Part shown: positions 11,733 to 24,200 of the stretch, piece after piece | Layout of the letters: each line of letters begins with the position of its first letter | Position numbering within the stretch: the stretch's first letter is position 1 | Assembly (NCBI RefSeq): GCF_000283155.1 | Contig: NW_004454266.1 | Span: 134,649 to 198,648, forward strand | Reading direction: 5' to 3' | Source: Ceratotherium simum simum | Taxonomy: Eukaryota; Chordata; Mammalia; Perissodactyla; Rhinocerotidae | DNA: 64,000 nt | Program-made: the position numbers and the translations under genes | The notes under the pieces: model-generated | Databases searched by the model: none | What the model saw: the letters and a program-made list of their open reading frames with translations, nothing else | Told to the model about the DNA's origin: nothing

Positions 11733-12441
11733 ATGTTTACCAGTTTCTTTGCTTATGGCTACTTCTTGCATCCCCCTCCTTCCTTCTGGGTTTACTTTCC
11801 CTCTGCTTGAGAGGGAAATGTTAGTAGATTTCTCAACAAAGATTTGTGGTAAACTACCTTTTTTTTCTCTGTGAATTTCATTTTATCCTCATAATAGAGC
11901 TATAGTTTAGCTAAGAATGGAAATTTAGTTTAATGGTAGTTTTTTCAGAAGTTTGAGGGACTATTCCGCTGCCCTCTGCTGGTGCTGTTGAGAAGTCTGC
12001 TGACAGTTGAATTGCTCCTTGAGAGGTAATCCGTCTTTTCCCTCTGGCTACTTTTCAGAATTTTCTCTTTGTCTTTGTTTTGTTCAGTTTCTGTGTCTAG
12101 GGGTAGATTTGTCATTATTTATCCTGTTCAGGACTTGTGTTTCTTGAATCTATGCATCGTATTTCTTATCAGTTCTGGAAAATTCAATCAGTGTCTCTTA
12201 AAATATTACTTCTCCCAATTTTCTCTCTTCTTTCCTCTGGGAACTCATATAAGTCACATTTTGGAGCTTCAAAATCTATTCTCCAACTCTCTTAAGTTTT
12301 CTCCTATTTTCCTTCTCCTATTCCTCTGAGCTGCATTTTGGTTCATTTCTTCAGAGTTCATAAACTGTCTCTGCATCTGCATTTAATCTATTGTTTAACC
12401 AAGTCAATAAGACTTTATTTTCGTTCATCATATTTTTTTTG

Positions 12442-12672
12442 TGTGTGTGTGTGAGGAAGATCAGCTCTGAGCTAACATCTGCCAAGCCTCCTCTTTTTTG
12501 CTGAGGAAGACTGGCCCTGAGCTAACATCCATGCCCATCTTCCTCTACTTTATATGGGACGCCGCCACAGCATGGCTCTACAAGTGGTGTGCACGCGGGA
12601 TCCGAACCGGGGAACCCGGGCACTGCAGTGGAGCGTGCGCACTTAACCACTTGCACCACCAGGCCGGCCCCT
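12442..12672 (-). mobile_element. ERE SINE (long form, two 3' body copies)
   Basis: In antisense it shows two 'gctgaggaagactggccctg'-type body units, then 'tatatgggacgccgccacag' and the head complement 'accaccaggccggcccc'. A GT-rich run at 12440-12453 marks the tail. Confidence 0.9.
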
Positions 12673-12896
12673 CGTTCATCATATTTTTATGTCTACAAGT
12701 TCTACTTGGTTCTTTGCACCAGATTTTTCATGTTCTTTTCTTTCATTTTAGTTCTTTAATCATTTAAAAATACCCGTTTTTAGTCTCTCTTAGATTGTTC
12801 TGTGGTTGAAGTTCTTGGAGTTTGTACTGGAGGAAGTACTCCTCCAGTTTGTGTCTTCTGATGAGGAAGGAGGTCTTTCTTCATGTGGTTTTATTT

Positions 12897-13154
12897 TTGT
12901 TTGTTTGTTTTTTGTTTTTTTGTGAGGAAGATTGGCCCTGAGCTAACATCTGCCAATCCTCCTCTTTTTTTACTGAGGAAGACTGGCCCTGAGCTAACAT
13001 CCATGCCCATCTTCCTCCACTTTATATGGGACACCTGCCACAGCATGGCCTGACAAGTGGTGCATCGGTGCGCGCCTGGGATCCGAACCAGTGAACCCCG
13101 GGCCGCCGCAGCAGAGCACGCGCACTTAACTGCTTGCGCCACTGGGCCGGCCCC
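12897..13154 (-). mobile_element. ERE SINE (long form)
   Basis: Same long-form structure as the copy at 12442-12672: a T-rich tail complement, two 'gagctaacatc' units, and the head complement ending 'gccactgggccggcccc'. Confidence 0.9.
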
Positions 13155-14169
13155 TTTCTTCATCTGTTTTTAATGACTTATTTTGAGGTCATCTTCAGCA
13201 GGGCTTTCTGAGGGTATTCTATGCAGTGCTTCGGCTAGGTAACCCAGGCGTAGTACCTGTCCAATACCAATTTTATGTTTACCTTTTAGCTTGGAGGTTC
13301 CTGCCTCACAAACCAAAACACTATCCATGCACTAGGCCAGGATTCTGTTTCTCAGAAGGATTCCCAGGAAAAGCTCCCCTTCCCTCTCCTGTGCCACTGG
13401 GTGGTTTTCCCCCAACTTATCCATTCACAGAATGTGCCTCTGCACGGGGACCTGGCTTTATGCCAGTCTCACCTGTGGCTCCCTGCCTCTTATTGGTCCA
13501 AGGCTTCATCTGCTGACCTTTCAAGTATGTTAAACCTAATCCCTGAGGCCTGGAGTCTGGACAAAGGAGATGTCACACTCTAGGAGGCGCCACTGCAGCC
13601 TCACTCGCACAGCCACTCAGGATTTAAATAGTAAAAACAAAATTCCTTGAGCATGTCAGTGTACTCATCTGTTTTCTTGTGAAACTGCAAAAGTAATTCT
13701 GGCCAACCACTTAACTCATAGTGCCACTGGCAGACACATGTTATTGCTGTTTTTAACATGATAGTTAGCTTACAGTATGACAAAGCTCAAGATGAGTTAT
13801 GCTCGTCAGCTGTAAATTTAATTCAAGATAAAAATTTCAAAAACTCCCATAGCAAATCTGCAGTGCTCTGTGAATTTGCCCCAGAAGATAGCACAACAAG
13901 GAAGGTGATCTGTCCCTGGTGCGTGCTCTACTATGAAAGAACGAGGCTTTGAGGAACGCAGTGCACCTGATAACTCTTGACCTTCTTAAAAAAAGGGATT
14001 GCCTTTTTTCCTCCCAGGTCTCTTTTATTGGAAGAAATATCCATTTTCTCATTACTTAAATGTTCTATGTTTTTGTTTTCTAATGTGTAAAATGGGTATC
14101 TTCAGATGTCTGCCTAAAGACAGAAGTCTGGGTCTGATCATCCCTTGAGGCTCTTTCCAGCTCCAAGAT
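13155..14169. other. Gene-free interval
   Basis: 13155-13590 may be the far end of the old L1. From 13600 the sequence looks single-copy, and I see no splice-flanked coding frame or RNA gene in it. Confidence 0.5.
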
Positions 14170-14410
14170 TTTAGGTCATTGTTATCATCATCAGCATCAT
14201 CGTCGATCCTTATATTGTGCCAGGCGATGTGCCCAGCACTTTTACATGTATTGTGTCATCTACTCCTTATAACAATCCTAAGGTGGGCACTTGTTCCCAG
14301 TTTTCAGACCAGGTGTCTAGAAGCTCACGGAGATTAAGTAAACCTCCCTAAGGTCGCACAACTAAAACGTGAATCAAGGTTTGAAGCCGGGTCTTCCTGT
14401 TTCTAGAGCC
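14170..14410 (+). repeat. MIR SINE
   Basis: MIR core and 3' text: 'tgtgccaggcgatgtgccca', 'actccttataacaatcct' and 'ctaaggtcgcacaactaa'. Confidence 0.7.
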
Positions 14411-14699
14411 CATGGTTTTCACCGAGCACAAAAGCATGAGGTTGTTGCTTTCCCAAGATACCTGGAAGAAAGTATATGAAATTGGCCCCCACTCCCCAGA
14501 AACAAGGTGGTACTTAGAAAGTAGAAGCAACATTCACTCTTCACTCCCTAAGATGGACAGCTCTGTGAGGATAGGAGTTAAATCACAAGGTCTCAGAGTT
14601 AGAAGAGATCCTATATGCTCTTTAGGCCCTGGGCAGGTAAGATGATTTTCCTAAGGTCAAACTCAATGGCTGAGCCGAGGCCTTCACATCCCCATGGCT

Positions 14700-14741
14700 G
14701 ACTTATTTGCATTCACTGTTGACTTGTTTGCATTCACTGTT
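14700..14741 (+). repeat. 21-bp direct repeat carrying an octamer motif
   Basis: Two adjacent 21-bp units differ by one base. The first contains ATTTGCAT (14705-14712), the POU-factor octamer on the opposite strand. The second has GTTTGCAT. Surrounding sequence (14411-15430) shows no gene. Confidence 0.7.
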
Positions 14742-15434
14742 ACTTCTGCATGGTTCTTAGGGCCACTCACCCAGTCTCAGAATCCCTATACAAAGCGACT
14801 TCTGTAAGAGGATGATTCTGGTGGCAGTGGCTTTATTGTCATCATGAAGATAATTAGCTCTTGTGTCTTCTTTCTAATGGGGGTGTGGAAGGGAGGGAAT
14901 TTACAAAGATAATATTCACTATGATAGCCTCTGAGTCCCAAATTAAAGGTAATCTACACAGTAATTCTCATTAGGTTAATTTTTTTTTCTTCTTTGGATT
15001 TGAATAGTTTCTTTTTTTTTTAATTCCTTACTCTGACCCCCAGGCAATGAAGCTATACTTCTCTTTAAATTCAGGGACACCCAGCCCTAGAGATGCAGAA
15101 GAATTGGCCATGACCAGAGGCCACCCCTGGCTCCACTCCTTCCTTCATCTGTGGTCCTGAGTCCTACCACCTCGGTTATCTTTGTCCAAGAGTGCTGGAC
15201 TGGATTTATCTCAAGTTTTTTTACTCTGACCACAGACTTCTCTATCATACATAAGGTAAAGAATGGGCAAGTGAGGATTTCCCTGCTCCTAAATAGGTCT
15301 TGTTCGGTGCACATTTAAGTGATTCACACTGGTTTAATTCTGCCTCTACAGACCAGTCAGGTGAGATATCGATCACTGAGCGTCCTGCCAGGGTCTCATT
15401 CTAAGAGAATCTGCCCCAACTCCATTACCCTGGC

Positions 15435-15640
15435 CAAACATCAACATTAACTGCTCACTATGTGCCAAGCACTGTGCCAAGCCCATTGCATATTTAAACC
15501 CAGTCAAGCTTCATAGTAATCCTACAGAACAGGTATTTTGATCTCTTTCACATGAGGTAGCTAATGCTCAGAGGCATTAAGTAACTTGTTTCTGGCAGAG
15601 CTAGAGTTTGAACTCTCAGTAACCAAGCCAAAGGGCCATG
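15435..15640 (+). repeat. MIR SINE
   Basis: 'ctcactatgtgccaagcact', 'catagtaatcctacagaac' and 'agagctagagtttgaactct' match the MIR consensus. Confidence 0.7.
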
Positions 15641-15879
15641 AACTGTACCAGGTATGTTGGCCTCGATGAGTTGGCCCTGATCGACTTATCAAGGGTCATC
15701 CAGACACGCACTGGCTAGTGACTTGCAGTCTGGCACAAAAATCAGCACTGCACCAATCAAAAGCCTGTCTCAGGGATTTGGATTTTGAAGCTCTGCAGCA
15801 GGAGCTGGAGGGCGAGATTTGTGATACAGAGCTTTACTCAGACTCTAGTCGAGGGTCTACACAGGCAAACCTACAAATC

Positions 15880-18110
15880 AAAAAAACTAGTAGAATTAAT
15901 GAGTGTAGCAAAATTGCTGAATACAGGATTAACTTATAAAAATCAATATTGTTCCTCTCTACCAGCAATAATCAACTTATAAATTATAACTAAAAAAAAA
16001 GAATTTTTCATAATAACAATGCAAACCTTATAATATCATAGCTCCCCCAAATATACAAACTTTATAAAGAGCTTGTTTTGGTTTTTCTTATAAAATATTT
16101 CAGACCTACAGACAAGTGCTCTAAGTAATCTAATGAATAATCATATACCCACCACTCAACTATATCAAACCCTTATCTTTTAACAAATATGATTTAGTTT
16201 TTCCTAGAAAATACAACATTACAAGTACAGTTGAAGCCCTCTGTACCACTTTTCCAAACACATTTCCCTTCTGCCTTCCTAACCAGAAGTAACCACTATG
16301 GCTGAATTCAGTGTTTAACAGTCCCTTGCTTCTTTTTATGGAATTACCACATATATAAGTTTCCACAAACAATATAGAGATTGTTCTGCATGTTTCTAAA
16401 CTTTTAAAAATAGAACTATATATATTTTTAACTTGCTTTTTTGTTGTTCAAAAGTGTGTTTTTGAACTTTATTCATACAGATACATGCAGCTGTGATTCA
16501 TTCATTTTAACTGTTGTATAGTAGTGTATTATATGACTATACTACAATTTATTATCCATTCTGTAATTTAAACTATGCTGTACTGAACTATTTTGAATGT
16601 GTTTCATTGTACACATGTGTGAACATTTCTCTAGAGGGAGAATTACTGGATCAAAGGATAGGCATGTTACTAGAATTGCCAAATTGTTCTATGGAGGAAA
16701 ATTTCAAAATCCCATTAAAGGACATAAAATTAGATCTAAACAGCCAGAGAGAGATAACATGTTTCTGGATAGGATGACAATGTCAATTTTTTCCAAATTA
16801 ATTTCCCCCATCCTCCCCAAATTCAATAAAATTTCAATCAACAATTTCAGTTAAAAGGGCATCAGGATTTTTTTAAAAGAACCTGAAAAATTGCTTCTAA
16901 ATTTATATGGAAGCATAAAGGTCTACAAATAGCTAAGATCAATTTGAAAAAGAAGCAAAGAGGGGAGAATAGCCCTATGAGACATGAAGGTGTATGACAA
17001 GCTCCTAGCAACGAAAAGCAGGATACACTGGTTCAGAGAAAGAGAAACCGATTAATACAACAGAATAGAAAGCTCAGAAATAATTCCTGTATTCATGGGA
17101 AATTGGTATATTAGAAGTGACACCACCAAGAGTGGAAATCAGATGGATTATTTAAGTAGATGGAGTTAAAAAAACTGGCTCAGTATAAGGAGAAAAATTA
17201 AGTTGGTTGTCTTCTTCACACCAGATAAACTAAAGATATTAATGTGAACAGTAAATTTATAAAACTAGTGGAAATATATATATAAACACATATCATATAT
17301 TTATATATGATATAAAATCATATATATATAGTCGTGTGGTGGTGAAAAAGACTGTAAAAACGTAAACCACAGTGAAAAATTTATTACCAAAATTCAAGAT
17401 TTCTATCTAATAAATACCACCATTATCAAAGTTAATAATGAGTGATAATTTCAAGTCGAAAATGAGCAAGAGAGTAACCTCTAGAATATGCAAGAAATTC
17501 CTAGAAGTCAATGAAAGAAAGACGGGAAACTGAAAAATGAGTAAAAGACATAGAAAATTACAGAAGAGATGTGCAACCTCACAGGTAGTCAGAAGAAGAC
17601 AAAAAGAAAACCATAATGAGATATTACTTTATAGTCATCAGATTTCCAGAAATTAGCAAGTTCGATGGTATCAATTGTTGGGGTGGGAGGCGGGGGAGCA
17701 GGAATCTCCATTCCTCTCTGGTGGAAGGGTAAGTGGACATAGCCATTCTGGGGAGCAATTTGGTGTGCAAATAAAGTGTGCAAATTCCAGTCATCCACTC
17801 CTGGGACGTATCTTAGGCTCTTACACAGGCTCATAAGGGAAAAGTATGAGGCTGTTCATCACAGCGTCACTTGTTGTCACAGGCAGATGGAAGTAACCTA
17901 GATGTTCTTTGCCAAAAGAAAGTATAGTAAAACGCAGGGGATGTGTACTATAGAATACCATCCAGCAATTAGAAGCCGTAAACTAGATAGATACACAGCA
18001 ACATGACTAGATCCTAAAACCATGGCACTGGGTTAACAAAAGTAAGAAATAGAACTAGTACTATACTATATACATATTCAAAGATCCCTCTGTATCTAAG
18101 GACACATGAA
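15880..18110 (+). repeat. L1 LINE 3' portion, decayed
   Basis: Sense-strand L1 text in several pieces: ORF2-end-like sequence at 15890-15960, a 3'-UTR-like stretch at 16060-16680, then ORF2 C-terminal text at 16720-17960 ('aaaaccataatgagatatta' and 'gtactatagaataccatcca'). Frames are broken throughout. A short AT repeat lies at 17265-17330. Confidence 0.65.
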
Positions 18111-18197
18111 AAACACAAGAGAGTAGCTGCCTATGAGGGTGAGGAGAATGAGAATTAGAGATAAAGGAGAAAATACAAATAAAACAACAAGACCCAG

Positions 18198-18450
18198 GGG
18201 CCGGCGCAGTGCTGCAAGCAGTTAAGTGCGCGAGCTCCACTTCGGCAGCCCGGGGTTCGCAGGTTTAGATCCTGGGCGGCACTGACGCACACTGCTTGTT
18301 AAGCCATGCTGTGGCGGCGTCCCGTATAAAAAGTAGAGGAAGATGGGCACGGATGTTAGCCCAGGGCCAATCTTCCTCAAGAAAAACGGGGAAGATTGGC
18401 ATCGGATGTTAGCTCAGGGCTAGTCCTCCTCACAAAAACAACAACACATA
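18198..18450 (+). mobile_element. ERE SINE (long form)
   Basis: Opens GGGGCCGGCGCAGTGCTGCA, has 'ggcgtcccgtataaaaagta' and two 'gatgttagc(c/t)cagggc' units, and ends in an A/C-rich tail. It inserted at the end of the L1 sequence. Confidence 0.9.
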
Positions 18451-19942
18451 AAAAACAAGACCCAGTATGGGCTGGCGATGATTATGTACTAAGAAGTATG
18501 ATTGAGTCAACTCTCTACACTGGATCCTGAAAAAAGGAAAGCACTGAAATAATGGGGAAAATAAAGGACATGAGGAAAGCCAGCAGCCTGCCCATACACA
18601 GAGAAATGGGCCCTACACGCAGAGCAAAGCTAGTGGACCAGAGACGAGGCATCTGCTGTGACTGCAGTTCCCATCACATCCAGCCCGTTGTAACCACCAC
18701 TCTTGGACTTTGGAGAGATTCCCCTTACAGACCCCATCTGGGTCCTTACAATCACCCCTCTGCTTCTCTGGGGCACGTGGAGTGTGTGACTGCTCCTCCT
18801 GTGCCCCAGCGGCCTGGCTGTTCTTTCGTGGGGTCTGTTTTTGCCTCCTGGCCAGTAGTGGACAGAACTCAACACTCGCACATTCCCAGAAATCAGCAGT
18901 GCTTACAAAAGCAGCGAGGCCAACACAGATTGCGCTGAGGATCCTGGAAAGGAGATGGAGGATGGTTTTACCTCACCAACACTGCAACACAGGTCTCCTC
19001 CGGCTCTCCAGCGGGGCCACCAAATGGATTATTTTCCTCCAGGCAGCTCCCAGGCCTCATCCTTGGTTCTTGGCTGTTTTTACACCTTCCCCCTTAGGCT
19101 TCTAAATTCTCTCCTCTTTCCTATGCAGGGCAATTTAATTTTGGCACAGAGCCTCCAAATGTGCATATCCACACCCCTAAGTTACCTGGACCATCCTAAA
19201 ATAAGAAGTACTACAGGCTTGGAAATACAGTGTAAATTGTTCATTTGCTTCTTCAATCTCCTACTCAACCAAAAAAGCCGTTCCTGTCTAAAACACCAGA
19301 TCTTTGCAGAGGAAATGAAACAAACCCCCTTGTGATTTGTCTGTTCAGAAAGTCTGAGCATCTAAAGGTCACCGCCCTGAGGGACTGAGGACCAGGACCT
19401 GTAGATCCTACTTCCAGCAGATTACAGAACCAGCTGTGAAAGTTTTAGGCAAATTCATTTAACTGTGTGCCAGTTTTCCCAACCACAGAATGAGAAAAAC
19501 AAAATAAGTCCAATGTATTTCACAGGTTTGTTATAAGGTTCAAAGGAAGATGTGTCTTTTTAAAAAAATCTTTGACTTCCATAGTGTTTGACAAGTGTTA
19601 CAAGAAGCACATGTTGCATATAGTTTTTCCTTGGGAGGGGGTTGCAAAGAGTACTTATGGTATAATCTCATTTGTGTAAAAACAAAAACAATCAAGCTAA
19701 ATACACTTGTATGCAAAACTGGCAGGATACACAAAATGTGATACCAATGATTATGTATGGGATGTGATAAGAGGAAGTGTTGAGAGGTGGAGAGGGGGAC
19801 TTTTCACCCAGACTCTATGAAAATGTTTGAATCTTTTTTTAACTGTGTGTATAAACTACTTTTATAATAAACATTAGGCAATACTAATGCTGCTACTCAG
19901 CTGACTACCAAACAACTTGATTATTTTTATGGGTACTATTAT
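18451..19942. other. Gene-free interval with chance open frames
   Basis: Several overlapping frames of 125-131 codons occur at 18552-19335 on the plus strand. None has a recognisable domain, and they overlap one another in different frames. 19495-19900 resembles decayed L1 3' sequence. I see no supported gene. Confidence 0.5.
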
Positions 19943-20022
19943 TATTTTTTTTTATTGAGATAACATTGATTTATAATGTTATATAAATTTCAGGTGTACA
20001 TCATTATATTTCAACTTCTGTA
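19943..20022 (-). repeat. L1 3' end fragment, antisense
   Basis: 'ttattgagataacattgatt' and 'aatttcaggtgtacatcatt' are the antisense of a common equine L1 3' terminus. Confidence 0.6.
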
Positions 20023-20730
20023 AAAACAACTTGATTTTTTTCTGGGTTGTACACAGGGTGGTTCTGCCTGTCACATGGGAGGACAGAAGAAACCGCAAGT
20101 CCTCTGGCTTCTTTTATATCAAGGATCTCTATTTGCCCAGTTAAATTAGGAATAATTATTCACATCACAATGATTTGTATTACAATTTTGTAATGAAATT
20201 CACATATGATACAAGTGCTTAGAATGTCTTTAAAACATCTGACCCCACAGTTCAGAAGCAGGTCTCATACGATAAAGAAGGTAATCTTGTACATAGACTC
20301 ATCCCAGAGGGAACCTGGATTGGGGATGAAGGTAGCTTTCTTCAGGGGTCGGGGCGGGAGGGTGGGAATGTGAGTGTTAAACTTGAGAAGAGAGAGAGCT
20401 AGAATCAGAAAGGGTGGTGGTGGTGGTGGTATGGGAATTATCATCCTTACAGAGACTCATACCTTGCTATGCAAATTTATTTTAATGGGTGGTCTGTTTC
20501 TGTGTCCAATCATAATGTAATAATTATAAATATTTGAGAGGTTAGACCTGAACACAAGCCTCATTTTATTGAACAGTGGAGTCTGGCTGCACTGCCACCA
20601 GGCAAGTCCTGAGTAAAAGAAGGGACAGGATTGTGTATTGGTCACCGAGACCACAGGCTTCAGCCTTTCCTTCAGCCCCATCAGCACTGATTAGACACAA
20701 GAAATGCAGAAGTCTGGCTGGGTTGCACAC

Positions 20731-20736
20731 TTTATT
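20731..20736 (-). promoter_or_regulatory. Candidate TRIM15 polyadenylation signal
   Basis: AATAAA on the minus strand, about 525 nt beyond the TRIM15 stop, followed by 'gtgtgcaacccagcc'. Other minus-strand AATAAA hexamers lie at 20952-20970 and near 20565, so the site actually used is uncertain. Confidence 0.45.
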
Positions 20737-21261
20737 AGGACATTCTCTACAAGAAAAATAAATGACCTGAAGGGTGTCAGAAAGGAAGGGGACCTGGATC
20801 CACCCACAGCTGGATGAAGAGGCCCTATACTCTGTAAAGGCAGGAGCATCTCCACGTGTATGTCAAAATAAAAAGTCAGCTGTATAAATTACTGCAAGCC
20901 CAACGAAGTTCTGGTTTTTCCCACGATGATTATTTTGAAGCTTTTAAAATTTTTATTTTAGATTTTATTATTTTCCAAAATAATAAAAATGGTGTGCTAG
21001 GCGCACTCTAGCCTGCCTCTTGATCTCCACTCAGAGGAGCGAAGAAGACGGAGGGTCACGGGGAGGATCAGGAGGTCAGGGAGTTGAAGGACATAGATAA
21101 AGAAAATAAAAACAATTACAAAGCTGAACGGACTCAGATCCTGCGTCCTCCCAGCTCGCTGGGGCACCAGGAATCGCCCAAGGTCACGCGGCTGCCCAGG
21201 GGCGGAGCTGGATCCCGGGGCGCTGCTTTCTCCGCTAACACCGCCCTCTGGACGCTCCACC

Positions 21262-24200
21262 TCAGCCTTTCAAAGTCAGGCAGGAACCTTTCTTCCAGAC
21301 CGCGAAAAAGGGGAAGACTTTGCCGGAGAAAGAGGCGGTGAAGGTGAAGATGGGCGCCTGGGTCTCGGCGTTGAGCAGGGTCACCCGCCCCGCCTCGTAG
21401 TCCAGGGCGACGCCCACGCTGCGCGGGATCTCGCTCAGCGGCAGGTCGGTGCCCGGGGAGGTGCTGGCCCAGCACTGCTGGTGCGAGAGGATCACCGCCC
21501 AGATGCCCTCCTCGGCTCTCAGACCCAGCTCTGCCTTCCTCCTCACCTCCTCCCTGGCCACCCCCACCGTGCAGCCGCCGCCGTCACTCAGCTGCACCTC
21601 CACCTGCCAGCGGTGGCGCCCGAAGGAGAAGCCCCGGGAGCCCAGCACCGCCGGGAGACCCTCGAAGCGCAGAGGGCTGTCGCGAAGGTTCTGCTTCTGC
21701 CGGGTGTACCTCACTGACTTCCTGTCCTCGGAGACGACCAGGCTCCGGCTGGCGGTCTGAGGGTCCAGAGTGACAACTCCTAGAGGGTGGAGAGGGCGGA
21801 CACCAACCGCTGGAGGCCACCAAAAACGCCCCTAGAGCCCGTGCTCTGTGCGTGGGAGGCAGAAGGAGCACCCGCCTTGGGCAGCCTTCCCTTGGCCCGC
21901 TTCTCTGAACCTCAATTTCCCTTCTTTTCCATTAGGACAGAGGATGACAGTTCTTCTAGCTGACAGGCAAGTGGTGCTGTGCTGTAAGGCTTTGCTTCTC
22001 AAAGTGCGGTCCACGGACCAGAGGCAACTGCTTTGCCTAGGAGGATGTTAGAAATGCGGAATCTTGGGCCGCATGCCAGACTTACTGCATCAGAACTTGA
22101 TCTTAACAAGATCCCCTAGGTGATTTTTCTGCACATTGTTTGAGAAGCAAAGTGTGGTAATGCTTGTGAAAATAGTTTGTAAATTAAGCACCAATATACA
22201 AGTAAATGCTATTTTTAAAAAAACTATACAATATTTTTTCAAGTCACTAAAGAGCCTAGCACAGTGCTGGGCAAAGATACAAGGGCTTGATAAATATTTT
22301 TGAATAAATAATATCCGCACAAGTACTAATATTAACTGAACACTTACCGTGTGCCGAGTAGTTAAGCTTTTTGCATGAATTATTAATTCATTTACCTCGT
22401 AGCTGCTACTTATGCAGTAGGTACTATTATATTTTCCATTTTATAGATGGGGAAACTGTGGGACAAAGAGGCTTAATAATTTTCGCAGTGTCTCATAACT
22501 AGCAAGAGCTGGAACAGAGAACCCAAGCAATCAGGCTCCAGAATTCATATATTTAATGGCTCTGTTTGCTGCCTTGGTTTGAATGGATGAATTTAAGAAT
22601 GGATGAATGAAAGAACGGCTCCCGAAACCCCCAGCTGTTTACCTGAATCTGTTTCCAGATGATGCACCAAGTTTTCTGAGGGGAGCAAAATAGAAAGATC
22701 TGTGACATTTCTTACAGACACCCCCAGAGGCAGCATGTCCTGGGAACAATATGAGGACAGGGATGGGAGAAGGCTCGCCGTCTGTTGTGGTCTAACGAGA
22801 GAGATGCAGTTCTCACCTTCCTAGACTCTGAGTCCAGTGCCCGTCCTTAGAGGCAGGAGGAGATGCTCTAGGGAATGGGCCCCCTGAGCAGAGTGGGATC
22901 ACTAAGGGGAGGCTTAAGGGAGGGAAGACATCTTGAGCCAGATTTGGAAGCAGGGCAAAGGTGGAGATGGATGGCAGGCGGAAGGGCAACTAACGAGAAT
23001 GGGAAAGCTGCTGCCCTTCCCCTTTACCTGAGAACGTCCTCATCATCTCTGGGAGGGGGAGTATTTTCCTGTGGAGATCGCGGATCTCCTTGACGAGGTC
23101 AGGAGAAATGGCCTCTGGACTCACAAAAGTCTTCATCTCACCCCTGCAGACAAGTTGGTAACCAGTTAGGTCCAAATTCCAAAAATAATATTTGGGTGAT
23201 ATAGACAAAGTGAGGCTAAAATCAGACTAAAGAATCTGGTGTCTGTGGTGAATAATTACATTAAGTATCAACTCTTCACCTTTGCTGGAAATGTGTAGCC
23301 TCTAAAGCAAGAGGCATTTCAATTAGACCCAAGAGGAACTAATGGTAACCACTCCTCAAGAATTAAAGGTAGGTCTTTTAAGAGAATGTTTGGGCCTGTG
23401 GAAGCCAAAAGGGGCAGAGATCATTACCCACATTAGCCTCTAGAGGACAGTATGGTACCATTTGAAAAACAGCCTTAAATTATTCTTTCTAATTTGTGTG
23501 CTGTTCATTACAAGGGGAAAGGGGATGGGAGGAAGAAAAAATGAGATGAAAAAATATATATATTGCAGTGAAAAATCCCTTGATTCTGGTTTCAACTTAG
23601 TCCTTGCTTGTCACTCGCTGTGTAACCTTCCCCCTCTAGGTCTTCATCAGACTAGAAGACCTCCAAGACCCCCCCAGATCTAAATCTCTAACACTCTCTG
23701 AAAAGTATATTTAGAGACACCTCCTGATTCGTGGACACCTGGGTTCAGCCCCCTACGTGTGCACAGGCACACAGCATATGACAAGTGCTCCATAATCATT
23801 GTGTCTCTGCTCATCCCAGGGCAGGCTGCTGATGCTTCCAGCAGACAGGTGATGTAGGGAGCATGTATTTACAACACATCCCAGCTCCTGGGGGCTGTCC
23901 TTTTATAGTAGCATTTGAAAATTCTGAATGAAACGGGAGAGTTGAGTGGGAAAAATAGTTGAAACAACAGGCTGATATTCCCAGGTTCCATGCTTCTGAT
24001 ATTCTATAGAAAATATTTCCCCTTTGGGCCGGCCCCGTGGCTTAGCGGTTAAGTGCGCACGCTCCGCTGCTGGCGGCCCGGGTTCAGATCCCGGGCGCGC
24101 ACCGACGCACCACCTCTCTGGCCATGCTGAGGCCACGTCCCACATACAGCAACTAGAAGGATGTGCAGCTATGACATACAACTATCTACTGGGGCTTTGG

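Larger units (their letters stand above)
8230..12890 (-). repeat. Long antisense L1 LINE, old and interrupted
   Basis: T-rich sequence that in reverse complement resembles decayed L1 ORF2, for example 'ccaattttatattccaggggt', 'taggctcataaaatgatttg' and 'tttggttttggatttttaattt'. It continues to the left edge of the SINE at 12.9 kb. At least four insertions split it: an LTR-like piece (9205-9560), an unassigned segment (about 9765-10365), an ERE plus LTR-like block (11086-11732) and an ERE (12442-12672). No open ORF remains. Boundaries are approximate. Confidence 0.6.

Noticed and set aside
18552..19335. Three overlapping plus-strand open frames of 126-131 codons
   Set aside because: Different frames, no domain, no splice context. 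Consistent with chance in GC-moderate DNA.
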